64,000 nucleotides of DNA from Frankia casuarinae (GTDB taxonomy: Bacteria > Actinomycetota > Actinomycetes > Frankiales > Frankiaceae), in assembly GCF_000013345.1 (NCBI RefSeq), contig NC_007777.1, forward strand, positions 2,666,001 to 2,730,000, read 5' to 3'. A model generated the notes under the pieces. That model was not told the DNA's origin. It saw nothing but the letters and a program-made list of their open reading frames with translations, and searched no databases. Of the stretch, positions 49,109-57,030 are shown one piece after another. The position numbers and the translations under genes are program-made. The first letter of the stretch is position 1; every line of letters starts with the position of its first letter.

Positions 49109-49805
49109 TCAGCCGGGTGGCTGTTTCCACGTGGCGAGGTCGTCGGGGCTGGCCAGCCAGGGCAGGAACCGGTCGAGGTCGGTTCCCTGTGGGGGTTTGC
49201 CGCCGGCTCGGCCGCAGGCGTCGAGGTAGGCGGTCAGGTAGGTCAGCGTGTTCAGTCCGTGCTTCTCGGCGGTGCCCAGGACGGTCCAGACGGCGGCGGC
49301 GAGGGCCGCGGCGTCGTCGGTGCGGGAGCCGTAGGCGTTCTTGCGGGTCACGACCGGGCGGCGCGGGGCGCGCTCCGCGGCGTTGTTGTCAAGATCTACC
49401 ATGGGGTAGTCGCGGTGCGCGACGACCCCGTCCCACTCGCGTTCGAGGGTGGCGAGGGCGTCCTTCGCTGCGGGCTGTAGCCCTGGGGAGGCCTGCTGCT
49501 CGCGGCGGGCGGTGTCGATCGCCTCGATCGCGCCGTCCCAGGCGGTGTAGGCCTCGGCCAGCCGGGTGTCGGCGTCGGGGCCGGGGGTGTCGCGCGCTCG
49601 CGCCCACGCCGTGGCCAGTTCCCGGTGGGCTGTGTAGAGCGCGCGGAACCGGTCGAGCCAGGCCTTCTCCCAGTACTCCAGCTGGACCGGGTTCGACAGC
49701 CTCGCCCGCAGGAAGTAGCGGCGAAGGTGGGCGACGCAGTAGAGGTTGACGAGGCCGGCGCAGCGGCGGCCGACGGAGACGTAGACCGGGTGCCGGTAAG
49801 AAACC
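49109..49805 (-). pseudogene. IS66-family transposase relic
   Basis: An open minus-strand frame without a start codon in its first half reads HPVYVSVGRRCAGLVNLYC, VAHLRRYFLRARLSNPVQ and LEREWDGVVAHRDYP, then the IS66 signature MVDLDNNAAERAPRRPVV-TRKN and ASPDDLATW at the end. The N-terminal half, including the first catalytic residues, is gone. It is bordered by the Nudix gene. Confidence 0.8.
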
Positions 49806-49926
49806 TGTCACCAGGTGCAAACGCGGATGATCTTGTGTTGGCTGGTCACGTGTCGCGTTGCGGGCGCGGTTCCTGGTCAGCCGTGGCTTCGGTGGTCGGC
49901 CGAGGGCGCCGTCCTACGATGGTGTG

Positions 49927-50403
49927 GTGACCGACACTGTGGGTGGCCGTGCGGCGTTTCAGGTTCTGGTCCTGCCCTACCGGCAGACCGGGCAGGGCAC
50001 GGAGTACGCCTTGTTCCGGCGTGCTGATGCCGCCTATTGGCAGGGTGTCGCCGGTGGTGGTGAGGCGGGTGAGTCCCCGGCGCAGGCAGCCCGGCGGGAA
50101 ACCGCCGAGGAGGCCGGTCTGGTCGGCGAACGTGAGTTCATCGTGTTGGACGCGCGGGCCACGATCCCCGTCGTCTACGTCACCGGGGAGTTCACCTGGG
50201 GGCCGGACGTGCTGGTGATCCCGGAGTACGCGTTCGGTGTCCGTGCGGAGGACGCCGAGGTGACGTTGTCGGACGAGCACACCGAGTTCGGCTGGTTCGG
50301 CCTCGACGACGCGGTGAAGGTCGTGCAGTGGGATTCCAACCGCACCGCTCTGTGGGAGCTGGACCATCGGCTACGCCACGGCATCGGTCACCGCGCCGCC
50401 TGA
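49927..50403 (+). CDS. Nudix hydrolase
   Basis: This 158-residue protein carries the complete Nudix box GGGEAGESPAQAARRETAEE followed by AGL (G-x5-E-x7-REUxEExGU) about residue 42. It follows a strand FQVLVLPYRQTGQGTEYALF, and a helix-turn ending ELDHRLRHG closes the protein. Nudix enzymes hydrolyse nucleoside diphosphate derivatives. The start is taken as GTG 49927, with only a weak ribosome site. Its 3' end overlaps the ATPase gene on the other strand by 16 bases. Confidence 0.85.
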   Translation: MTDTVGGRAAFQVLVLPYRQTGQGTEYALFRRADAAYWQGVAGGGEAGESPAQAARRETAEEAGLVGEREFIVLDARATIPVVYVTGEFTWGPDVLVIPEYAFGVRAEDAEVTLSDEHTEFGWFGLDDAVKVVQWDSNRTALWELDHRLRHGIGHRAA

Positions 50404-50999
50404 GCGACCAGGTCCGTGACCCCGCGGCCGAGCACTGTCGGGGTGTCCGTTCCCGACTCGCAGCGGGCGGCTGCGACCGACTTCGCGCACTCACGTAGTC
50501 GTCGACGATGCCCCCGCGCGTGGTCCGCGGTGAGGCGTGCGTGTTCGTGGGGATCGTCGAGGAGACCGTCGGGGAGACGCGCGGCGGTCAGAGCCGTGGT
50601 GCCCTGCCGGGTGTCCAGCCTCCGCCAGACCGCTGGTCTCGCCTCGCGGAACGCCATGTCGATGAACGCTGTGACCGGCCCGCCGGCGGCGCGTGCCACC
50701 GTGAACGCCGCTGCGACCGTGGCGGCGGGCAGGTAGGTACGGTTCTCCTCGTCGGCGAGGGTGCCGGTGGCACGGGTGAGGTCGCGGAGGGCGGGGAACA
50801 GGGCGATCGTGGGCGCGCGCAGCCCGATCGTGGTCGGTAGGGCGTGGACCTGGACCGGGCCGGCGGGGTTGAGGAACGCCAGCGAGTTCGCGACCAGTGC
50901 CACCGGCCCGGCGACGCCGGTCAGCAGGTGGAGCAGGGCGGTTGTCTTGCCGCTGCCTCGCCCGCCGAGCAGGCACACCGCGCCCGTCGGGGTCAGCAC
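50388..50999 (-). CDS. P-loop ATPase, 5' end cut by the Tn3-family transposon
   Basis: A 203-residue frame with Walker A CLLGGRGSGKTTALLHLL at residue 10 and a long C-terminal helical region with cysteines. Walker B is not clear (GGPVTAFIDMAFREA is a candidate). The P-loop is very close to the N-terminus, and the frame continues upstream (DPRIPLHAASVLTP) straight into the transposon's left end 24 bases away, so the true start was probably lost. It may be a nonfunctional stub. No family recognised. Confidence 0.55.
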   Translation of the reverse strand: MLTPTGAVCLLGGRGSGKTTALLHLLTGVAGPVALVANSLAFLNPAGPVQVHALPTTIGLRAPTIALFPALRDLTRATGTLADEENRTYLPAATVAAAFTVARAAGGPVTAFIDMAFREARPAVWRRLDTRQGTTALTAARLPDGLLDDPHEHARLTADHARGHRRRLRECAKSVAAARCESGTDTPTVLGRGVTDLVAQAAR

Positions 51000-51022
51000 G
51001 CTCGCCGCGTGTAACGGGATCC

Positions 51023-51060
51023 GGGGGTCGAGGAAGAACCGCGCAGGATTGAACGCTTAG
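51023..51060 (+). repeat. Left terminal inverted repeat of the Tn3-family transposon
   Basis: GGGGGTCGAGGAAGAACCGC followed by GCAGGATTGAACGCTTAG. It is identical to the right end except for three positions (bases 5, 6 and 34). Confidence 0.9.
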
Positions 51061-51073
51061 CGCCGTCCGGGGC

Positions 51074-52042
51074 TCACGAGTCGCCGGGCAGGAGTTCGAC
51101 GGCGCGCAGGCGGTCGGCCTCGGTGGGCTTGGTGTAAACGCGCGTGGTGTCAGTGCGCGCGTGGCCGAGGAGCTCGGCGACCAGGACGAGGTCGGCGCCG
51201 CGGCGGAGCATGGCGGTCGCGAAGGTGTGCCGCAGGACGTGCGGGGTCAGGTCGTCGATCCCGACGGAGCGGCCGAGGTCGGCGACGACCTGGTCGACGG
51301 TGCGGGTCGACAGGCGGCGGCCGTAGCGGTTGAGGAACAGCGCCGGGTCGGCCTCGGCGTTCGGCCAGGCGGCCCGGGCGGGTTTCCAGTCGGTCAGCGC
51401 CCGGCGGGCCCGGGGGTTGGCCGGGATGGTGCGCGGCTTGCCGCCGTCGCGGCCCTTGCCGGCCCGGACGTGGACGGCTCCGGTGCGGGCGGTGACGGGC
51501 ACGTCGTCGAGGTCGAGGGCGACGAGCTCGGCGCAGCGCACGCCGGTGTTGTAGAGCAGCTCGATGATCGTGCGGTCGCGTAGCGAGGGCAGCCGTTCGG
51601 CGGCGCGCAGCACGCGGCGGGCCTCGTCGTCGGTCAGGGCGCGAGGGGCCTGCTCGGGAAGGTCGGCGCGGTCGACGACGGCGCGGCCGAGGTGGCGCCA
51701 GGTGAAGAAGTGGTCGAGCGCGGTCAGGTGCGCGTTGATGGTCGCGGGCCGCTTCTTCGCGACCGTGAGCAGGTGGGCCCGGTAGTCGCGGACGGCGAAG
51801 TCGCGGGCGTGCGCGTCGGACAGCGGGTCGGCGCCGGTGGGGTCCGCGGCGGCGCCGTCGGTGTCGAGCCAGCGCAGGAACCCGGCGACCCGGGAGGCGT
51901 AGGCGCGCCGGGAGTGCTCGGCGAGCCGGACGTGGTCGAGCTCGGCGCGGTAGGCGGCGAACAGCTCGGCGTACCGGTCGGGCGGGCGTTCGCCGCCGCG
52001 CCGGCCGCGGCCGGTGGGTGGTGCGGTGGCGCTGGTCGTCAC
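51074..52042 (-). CDS. XerC/D-like tyrosine recombinase of the transposon (TnpI-type)
   Basis: A 322-residue recombinase with an N-terminal SAM-like domain (RLAEHSRRAYASRVAGFLRW). The catalytic residues are in order: R in YNTGVRCAELVALDLDD, lysine in VRAGKGRDGGKPR, HxxR in TPHVLRHTFATAML, H in ELLGHARTDTTRVYTKP and the tyrosine in the same segment. GTG 52042 is chosen for GAGAGGA. It is probably the co-integrate resolution enzyme of the transposon, using a site near its own gene. Confidence 0.88.
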   Translation of the reverse strand: MTTSATAPPTGRGRRGGERPPDRYAELFAAYRAELDHVRLAEHSRRAYASRVAGFLRWLDTDGAAADPTGADPLSDAHARDFAVRDYRAHLLTVAKKRPATINAHLTALDHFFTWRHLGRAVVDRADLPEQAPRALTDDEARRVLRAAERLPSLRDRTIIELLYNTGVRCAELVALDLDDVPVTARTGAVHVRAGKGRDGGKPRTIPANPRARRALTDWKPARAAWPNAEADPALFLNRYGRRLSTRTVDQVVADLGRSVGIDDLTPHVLRHTFATAMLRRGADLVLVAELLGHARTDTTRVYTKPTEADRLRAVELLPGDS

Positions 52043-52071
52043 CGACCACGTCCTCTCGGGGTAGCGGCGGT

Positions 52072-52365
52072 TCAGGCGTGCGGCTGATGGTCCGGGTCGT
52101 AGTCGGTTCGCGGTCCCACCACGATGTCGTCCTCGGTGGTGGCCGGGCCGGCGACGTGGCACCGGCAGCGTGCGATGACGCAGCCGTACCGGCCGTGGTC
52201 GTCCACGGGGTGGTCGCACCAGGGATCGACGCAGCGCTCGGCGGTCTCGAGTTCGGCGGCCCGGTCCAGGAACCGGCCGGCAGCCTCGGGCTGGCGGGTG
52301 GCCTCGGCGCGGAGCCAGGCGATGAGCTCCTCGGTGGTCGCGGGCGGAGCGACGTCGGTGGTCAT
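52072..52365 (-). CDS. Small Cys/His-containing protein in the transposon
   Basis: A 97-residue protein: an N-terminal acidic helix pair (EELIAWLRAEATRQPEAA), then a likely metal-binding patch CVDPWCDHPVDDHGRYGCVI with ARCRCHVAG (five cysteines plus histidines). I recognise no family. It starts at ATG 52365, which overlaps the divergent methyltransferase ATG (CATG). It lies 29 bases upstream of the recombinase in the same direction and may regulate either neighbour. Confidence 0.65.
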   Translation of the reverse strand: MTTDVAPPATTEELIAWLRAEATRQPEAAGRFLDRAAELETAERCVDPWCDHPVDDHGRYGCVIARCRCHVAGPATTEDDIVVGPRTDYDPDHQPHA

Positions 52366-53314
52366 GGGTTCTCCGGTCGGCCAGGCGGCGCAGGTCCTGC
52401 GGGGTCTGCCGGACGCCTCGGTGCACTGTGTGGTGACCTCGCCGCCGTACTTCGGGTTGCGTGACTACGGCGAGCCCGGCCAGATCGGCCTGGAGCCCAC
52501 GCCCGCGGCCTACGTCGCCCGGCTCGCCGAGGTGTTCACGGAGGTTCGCCGGGTGCTGCACCCGGACGGGACGTGCTGGCTGAACCTGGGCGACAGCTAC
52601 GCGGGCAAGGCCAACGGCGGCCCGTCGGTGGGCCTGACACGCCGCGCCGACCGGGCCGAGCTGATTCCGCCGCGGCGGAACACCACCGCGGCCGCGCCCT
52701 ACAAGAGCCTGCTCGGTATCCCCTGGAGGGTCGCGTTCGCGTTGCAGGACGCCGGCTGGACGGTCCGCAACGCGATCGTGTGGGCCAAGACGAACGCGAT
52801 GCCGGAGTCGGTGACCGACCGGTTCGCCTCGCGTACCGAGACGCTGTTCCTGCTGACCCGCTCGGCGCGCTACCACTTCGACCTCGACCCCGTCCGGGAG
52901 ACACCGGTCGACCCGACCGGCGGTGCTGAGTGGGCCCAGCGCAGGAAGCAGGGTGTGCCCGGCCGGCGGGGCCGCAACCCCGAGTCGTCGGTGACGGCCG
53001 CCGACCGCGACTTCGCCGCCCACCAAGCCGGCCGTAATCCGGGCGACGTCTGGCAGATCCCGGTCGCCAACTTCCCCGGCGCGCACTTCGCCGTGTTCCC
53101 GCCCGAGATCCCGCGGCGGGCGATCCTGACCGGCTGCCCGCCCGGCGGGGTCGTGCTCGACCCGTTCTCCGGGTCGGCGACCACCGGCATGGTCGCGCTG
53201 CAGCTCGGCCGCCGCTACGTCGGGATCGATCTCAACCCCGACTATCACCGCCTCGCGCTCCGTACCCGGCTGCTGGAGCGGCCGCTGCCCGGTATCGACC
53301 AGCCGGCCTCCTGA
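52364..53314 (+). CDS. Site-specific DNA methyltransferase (N4-cytosine/N6-adenine)
   Basis: This 316-residue enzyme has the beta-class order: motif IV TSPPY in HCVVTSPPYFGLRDYG near residue 25, the target-recognition region in the middle, then motif X/I at the C-terminal end in LDPFSGSATTGMVALQLG with RRYVGIDLNPDYHRLA. The ATG lies where family similarity begins and overlaps the start of the divergent small gene. No restriction endonuclease is adjacent, so it is an orphan methyltransferase carried by a transposon. Confidence 0.9.
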   Translation: MGSPVGQAAQVLRGLPDASVHCVVTSPPYFGLRDYGEPGQIGLEPTPAAYVARLAEVFTEVRRVLHPDGTCWLNLGDSYAGKANGGPSVGLTRRADRAELIPPRRNTTAAAPYKSLLGIPWRVAFALQDAGWTVRNAIVWAKTNAMPESVTDRFASRTETLFLLTRSARYHFDLDPVRETPVDPTGGAEWAQRRKQGVPGRRGRNPESSVTAADRDFAAHQAGRNPGDVWQIPVANFPGAHFAVFPPEIPRRAILTGCPPGGVVLDPFSGSATTGMVALQLGRRYVGIDLNPDYHRLALRTRLLERPLPGIDQPAS

Positions 53315-53346
53315 CCAGGCCCACGCGGCTCGATCGGCGCCGTTGA

Positions 53347-53664
53347 TCAGCGGTAGTAGGACATGTCGACCGTCATCGTCAGCCGCAGCTGCGGCGGTAG
53401 CTTGTCGCCGTCGTCGTCATAGCGCAGGTCCGCGAAGCCGAAGCCGAGGATCACCGCGTAGAGATGGTCGTTCATCCAGTCGCCGGCGGCGTGCAGCAGG
53501 TCGGACTCCTCGCTGCCGTAGAAGCTGACGACCTGGGTGGCGGAGCCTTCGTGGGCGATCTCGACCCGCACCGGGCCGTGGAAGGTTCGTGTGCGCCCGG
53601 TCGGGCGGCCAATCCGAGGCACCGCCGTGTCCTGCCCCGCTGGCCGGTCGCCATCCTCGGTCAT
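53347..53664 (-). CDS. Small protein coupled to TnpA
   Basis: A 105-residue protein, ATG overlapping the tnpA stop (ATGA). Basic N-terminus (RIGRPTGRTRTFHGPVRVEI), then beta-rich sequence (ATQVVSFYGSEESDLLHAAGD) and the tyrosine-rich end LTMTVDMSYYR. It has an even, folded-protein look but no known family. Translation after TnpA suggests a role in transposition or immunity, which is speculation. Confidence 0.7.
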   Translation of the reverse strand: MTEDGDRPAGQDTAVPRIGRPTGRTRTFHGPVRVEIAHEGSATQVVSFYGSEESDLLHAAGDWMNDHLYAVILGFGFADLRYDDDGDKLPPQLRLTMTVDMSYYR

Positions 53665-56411
53665 GACTCCTCCTGATCGTTCTCGCCCGGGTCACGCAGA
53701 GGGCGCAGACCCGTGCCGGTGGGCGGGGCGGCGAAGGCGTAGCGGCCGAGCATGTTGATGTGCCGGTCGGCCAGCGGGGACAGCCGGGCGACGTCGAGGT
53801 CGTGCACGTCGTGGCCTGCGGTGCGCAGTGCGGTGAGGGCGGCGTCGAGGTAGCGGGTGTTCCACAGCACGACACCGACGCGGGCGAGGTTGACCCGGTG
53901 CCGGGCAATGGCGTTCAGCGGCCCGTAGTCGCCCTCGGCGTCGCCGGGCAGGGTGGCACGCCACAGTCGCTGGTCGGACAGGTCCGCGATCCGCGGGGAG
54001 AACCGGTAGCCGAGCAGGCGGAACAGGCCGAAGACGATGTCGGAGTAGCTGGCGGTGTCGGTCGCGACCATCTCCGGCTTCGGCCCGGCGTCGAGGGTGA
54101 GCAGCGTGTCCAGGATGTAGAGCGAGTCACGGACAGTGCCGGGCACGACGACCGCGCCGATCCCTGCGACCTGGTCGTTGACCGCGTTCAGCCAGGTCAC
54201 GCCGCGTTTGAGCCCGAAGTAGCGGGGGCTGGGTCCTGCGTTGATCGTGCGGACCGGGACGACGAACCGCAGTCTGTCGACGGAGGCGACCAGCCCCCCG
54301 CCCCATGCCTGGGCGAGCCCGATCTGTGCCTGGGCGGTGATCAGAGCCGCGTTCGCCGCGGCGTGGGTGTCGGCGCGCAGGTAGTTCTGGTCGACGTGGG
54401 AGAGCCGGTCGCGGCTCAGCGCCGGCTCGCTCGGCTTGGTCACCGGGGTCAGCCCGACGTTGCATGCCTCGGCGACCAGCAGCGCTGCGAGGGAGATGTG
54501 CAGGTTCTCCATCCGGCTGCCCGACCCGCCCAGATGGGTGTAGGCGCCGAGGAACCCGGTCCAGGCGTGCACCTCCAGCAGCAGATCGGGCAGGTCGACA
54601 CGGGGCAGCATCGCCGCGGTTGTCGCCCGCAGCGCGACCAGGCTGTCCGGTTCCCCGAGCGCCTCCAGCCGGCTCACGGCCAGGCGCATCCGCCCGTCGG
54701 CCGCCGGCTCGACCCGCACCGGGCTGTCCGGTCCGGCCTCGGCGAGCCGGTCGACGGTCTGGCGCCACGCGGCGTCCAACGAGCCGGCGAGCTCACGCAG
54801 GTGGGTCTCGACCGGGGCGGCCAGGCCGAGACCGGCGAGCACCTCGCCGCGGACCCGATCCCATCCCTCGCCGGCGAGCAGCCGGGCCCGCGGGTCAGAC
54901 CATCGCTGCGAACGCACGGCGAACACGTCGCGCCGGCGCAGCGCCCGATGCAGCTGCTCCAGCACGCACAGCACGTAGCCGTCGCGGTCGACCGTGCCAG
55001 CCGGCAACGTCGGGTTGGCCAGCACCGCGCGCCGCCACACCGGCGGCACCAGATCGATGTCGACCTCGTCCGGGCGGATCCGGCGACGGCCGACCAGGTT
55101 CGGCAGTAGCCGGACCGCGTCGAGGACCGGCTGGCCGTCGCCGGTCGCTGCCAGCGGCAGCGCCTCGGCGAGCAGGAGGAGAAAAGGGCGGACCGTGCCG
55201 TAACGGCGGGCCAGCTCGGCGCGCATCACCGTCTCCAGGCCGGCGTCGCCGGGCACCAGCTCCTCGACCAGAGCGGCGGCCTCCAGCACCCGTTCCCGCG
55301 GCGCGACCTGCTCCACGACCGCCCAGGCTGCGGCGACGTCGAGCGCCTCGCCGGCCGTGCCGGCCAGCAGGCCCAGCAGCGCGGACGCCGCGCCGGCGAG
55401 GGTGACCGACGCCTTCTCCAGCTTCGGCAGGACGGCGAGGCGTTCCTGCTGCGCGGCGCGACGCGCCGGGTTGAGCAGCCGGGTGGCCATCAGCACGTCG
55501 AACAGGTCCAGGGCGTCGTCGACCGCCGCCGCTTCCAGACCGCGCACCGTCGCCAGCAGGGTCGCGGTACGCCGCGGCTCGGCGAGCTCGCGTAGCAGCG
55601 GCGCCTTGGCCGCCAGGCCGTAGCGGGCCAGCGTCGCCAGCCGGTTCGCTGGCACCCCCGACACATCCGCCGCGCCGGCGCCCACCACGATGACCTCGCC
55701 GGCCCGTGACAGCGCCCGCTCCAAGCCCGGCCCCGACGTCCGCGTCGGCCCCCGCCGCAGCCGCTCCAGCTCGCTTACCCGGGCACCCGGCGCCACCTCG
55801 AGGAGACTGCGCAGCCGTCCGGCCAACTGCGGATCGGCCTGCTCAGCCGCGACGGCGAGCTCCTGGTGCACCCGGTCGGTGGCCTCGCTGCGCACGGAGA
55901 CCACCAGACGGGCCAGAACACTCACCCCTGGCAACAGCACCCGGCTACGGCGCAGCCACGCCGTGGCCTGACCGAACAGCGCCACCGGACCCTCTGCCTG
56001 CGTCCACGCCCGGCTCGCCAGGAACGCCCGCAGCTCCGTGGCTGCCTGCGGGTCGGCGAAGTCCCGGTAGCCGTAGACCGACCGGATCTCCCGAGCATGC
56101 TCATGCTGCGTCGGCAGCCGCTCGGTGTACCGCTTCACCACCGACGAGTCCGCAACGTCCAGCTGGCCCGCGAGATAGTCCACCACCACCCACGGCACCT
56201 CCAGCGGATCGCTCAGGAACGTCCCAAGGAACCGCACCGTGCCCAGCTGAACGGCGAACCCCAGACGCGAGTGCTCGCCCCGGCGCCGGACGACGAGCTC
56301 CCGGTCGGCGTCATCCAGAAAGAAGAACCGCTCCAACTCAGCCCGCACAGGTTCACCATCGAACCGCCCGTACGCCGCAACCTGCTCATCCGTCAGGAAC
56401 TCCACCGGCAC
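53661..56411 (-). CDS. tnpA: Tn3-family transposase TnpA
   Basis: A 916-residue transposase, slightly shorter than the usual 950-1000. The N-terminal DUF4158-type region opens PVEFLTDEQVAAYGRFDGEP and includes RGEHSRLGFAVQLGTVRFLG. The DDE region contains MENLHISLAALLVAEACNVG, EMVATDTASYSDIVFGLFRL (catalytic aspartate) and LARVGVVLWNTRYLDAALTAL, then DVARLSPLADRHINMLGRYA at the end. ATG 56411 lies 80 bases inside the right end. It appears intact. Confidence 0.93.
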   Translation of the reverse strand: MPVEFLTDEQVAAYGRFDGEPVRAELERFFFLDDADRELVVRRRGEHSRLGFAVQLGTVRFLGTFLSDPLEVPWVVVDYLAGQLDVADSSVVKRYTERLPTQHEHAREIRSVYGYRDFADPQAATELRAFLASRAWTQAEGPVALFGQATAWLRRSRVLLPGVSVLARLVVSVRSEATDRVHQELAVAAEQADPQLAGRLRSLLEVAPGARVSELERLRRGPTRTSGPGLERALSRAGEVIVVGAGAADVSGVPANRLATLARYGLAAKAPLLRELAEPRRTATLLATVRGLEAAAVDDALDLFDVLMATRLLNPARRAAQQERLAVLPKLEKASVTLAGAASALLGLLAGTAGEALDVAAAWAVVEQVAPRERVLEAAALVEELVPGDAGLETVMRAELARRYGTVRPFLLLLAEALPLAATGDGQPVLDAVRLLPNLVGRRRIRPDEVDIDLVPPVWRRAVLANPTLPAGTVDRDGYVLCVLEQLHRALRRRDVFAVRSQRWSDPRARLLAGEGWDRVRGEVLAGLGLAAPVETHLRELAGSLDAAWRQTVDRLAEAGPDSPVRVEPAADGRMRLAVSRLEALGEPDSLVALRATTAAMLPRVDLPDLLLEVHAWTGFLGAYTHLGGSGSRMENLHISLAALLVAEACNVGLTPVTKPSEPALSRDRLSHVDQNYLRADTHAAANAALITAQAQIGLAQAWGGGLVASVDRLRFVVPVRTINAGPSPRYFGLKRGVTWLNAVNDQVAGIGAVVVPGTVRDSLYILDTLLTLDAGPKPEMVATDTASYSDIVFGLFRLLGYRFSPRIADLSDQRLWRATLPGDAEGDYGPLNAIARHRVNLARVGVVLWNTRYLDAALTALRTAGHDVHDLDVARLSPLADRHINMLGRYAFAAPPTGTGLRPLRDPGENDQEES

Positions 56412-56453
56412 ACACAGATCATCGACCCGGCGACCGCCAGCGACCGAACCGCC

Positions 56454-56491
56454 CTAACCGTTCAATCCTGCGCGGTTCTTCCTCGGACCCC
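56454..56491 (-). repeat. Right terminal inverted repeat of the Tn3-family transposon
   Basis: Read inward on the minus strand: GGGGTCCGAGGAAGAACCGC then GCAGGATTGAACGGTTAG, matching the left end over 38 bases with three differences. Confidence 0.9.
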
Positions 56492-56551
56492 TTACCGGCA
56501 CCCCAAGTAGGGCGACCGCGCCAGCAGCTGGTCAGCTCGGACGCGGGGGAC

Positions 56552-57030
56552 ATGACAGCCGATCACGAGCGCTGCTTGACCTCCCACGGTTTGTCTCGCT
56601 CTCCGAACTGGACAGTGCGCCACATCGTCACCCCCGCGCCTGGCCCGATCCCCGCCTCGTTCCTGGAGCGCGTCACCCGCAACCTGGCCGACCGGGACCG
56701 CGCCGCCGGCGTGTTCGCCGGGCAGGATCCCCCCGGTACCTCTGCGAGCTGTACGGAATTGATCGCACTCTGTACCGGACCTACGACCTTCCCGCCGAAC
56801 CCCGCCTGACGGGCGTGCGTGGTCTGCTCGGCGCGGCCTACCCCGCCTCCTCTCAGCCGAGTGTCCGGCCCCCGACGTCGGCGCCCGTACCCCGTACGGG
56901 CGTCTCACCCGGGCCAGAGACGGCCGGGCCGCGGCGGCCGGGCCGCGGCGGTCTGGCCGGTAGACCCGCCGGCTTCACCGGGTTACATGGTGATCTATCT
57001 AGATCATCTTCATCGGTGGGGCCGCGGTGA
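56552..57030 (+). pseudogene. Frameshifted relative of the mobilisation-region two-repeat protein
   Basis: From ATG 56552 the product reads MTADHERCLTSHGLS, NWTVRHIVTPAPGPIPASFL and GVFAGQDPP. There a C6 run breaks the frame, and one base over it continues RYLCELYGIDRTLYRTYDLP, AEPRLTGVRGLLGAAYPASS, with a Pro-rich tail to a stop at 57030. The same block GQDPPRY-x2-ELYG-x-DR-x-L-x-RTY-x2-PAEPR followed by GLLGAA(Y/F)P ends the 530-residue protein at 60250-61842. It is therefore a truncated, frameshifted paralogue next to the transposon. Confidence 0.6.

Larger units (their letters stand above)
51023..56491. mobile_element. Tn3-family transposon with methyltransferase passenger
   Basis: A 5,469-base unit bounded by 38-base inverted ends that begin GGGG, as in Tn3 elements. 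It holds a tyrosine recombinase, a small Cys/His protein, a DNA methyltransferase, a small coupled ORF and a TnpA of 916 residues. The flanking pentamers (GATCC left, TTACC right) do not match, so either the 5-bp duplication has decayed or the element arose by rearrangement. The tyrosine recombinase probably replaces the usual serine resolvase. Confidence 0.85.

Noticed and set aside
51074-53248. A 724-codon minus-strand frame spanning the recombinase and the methyltransferase
   Set aside because: The first half is antisense to a clear methyltransferase. The recombinase begins at GTG 52042 with a ribosome site.
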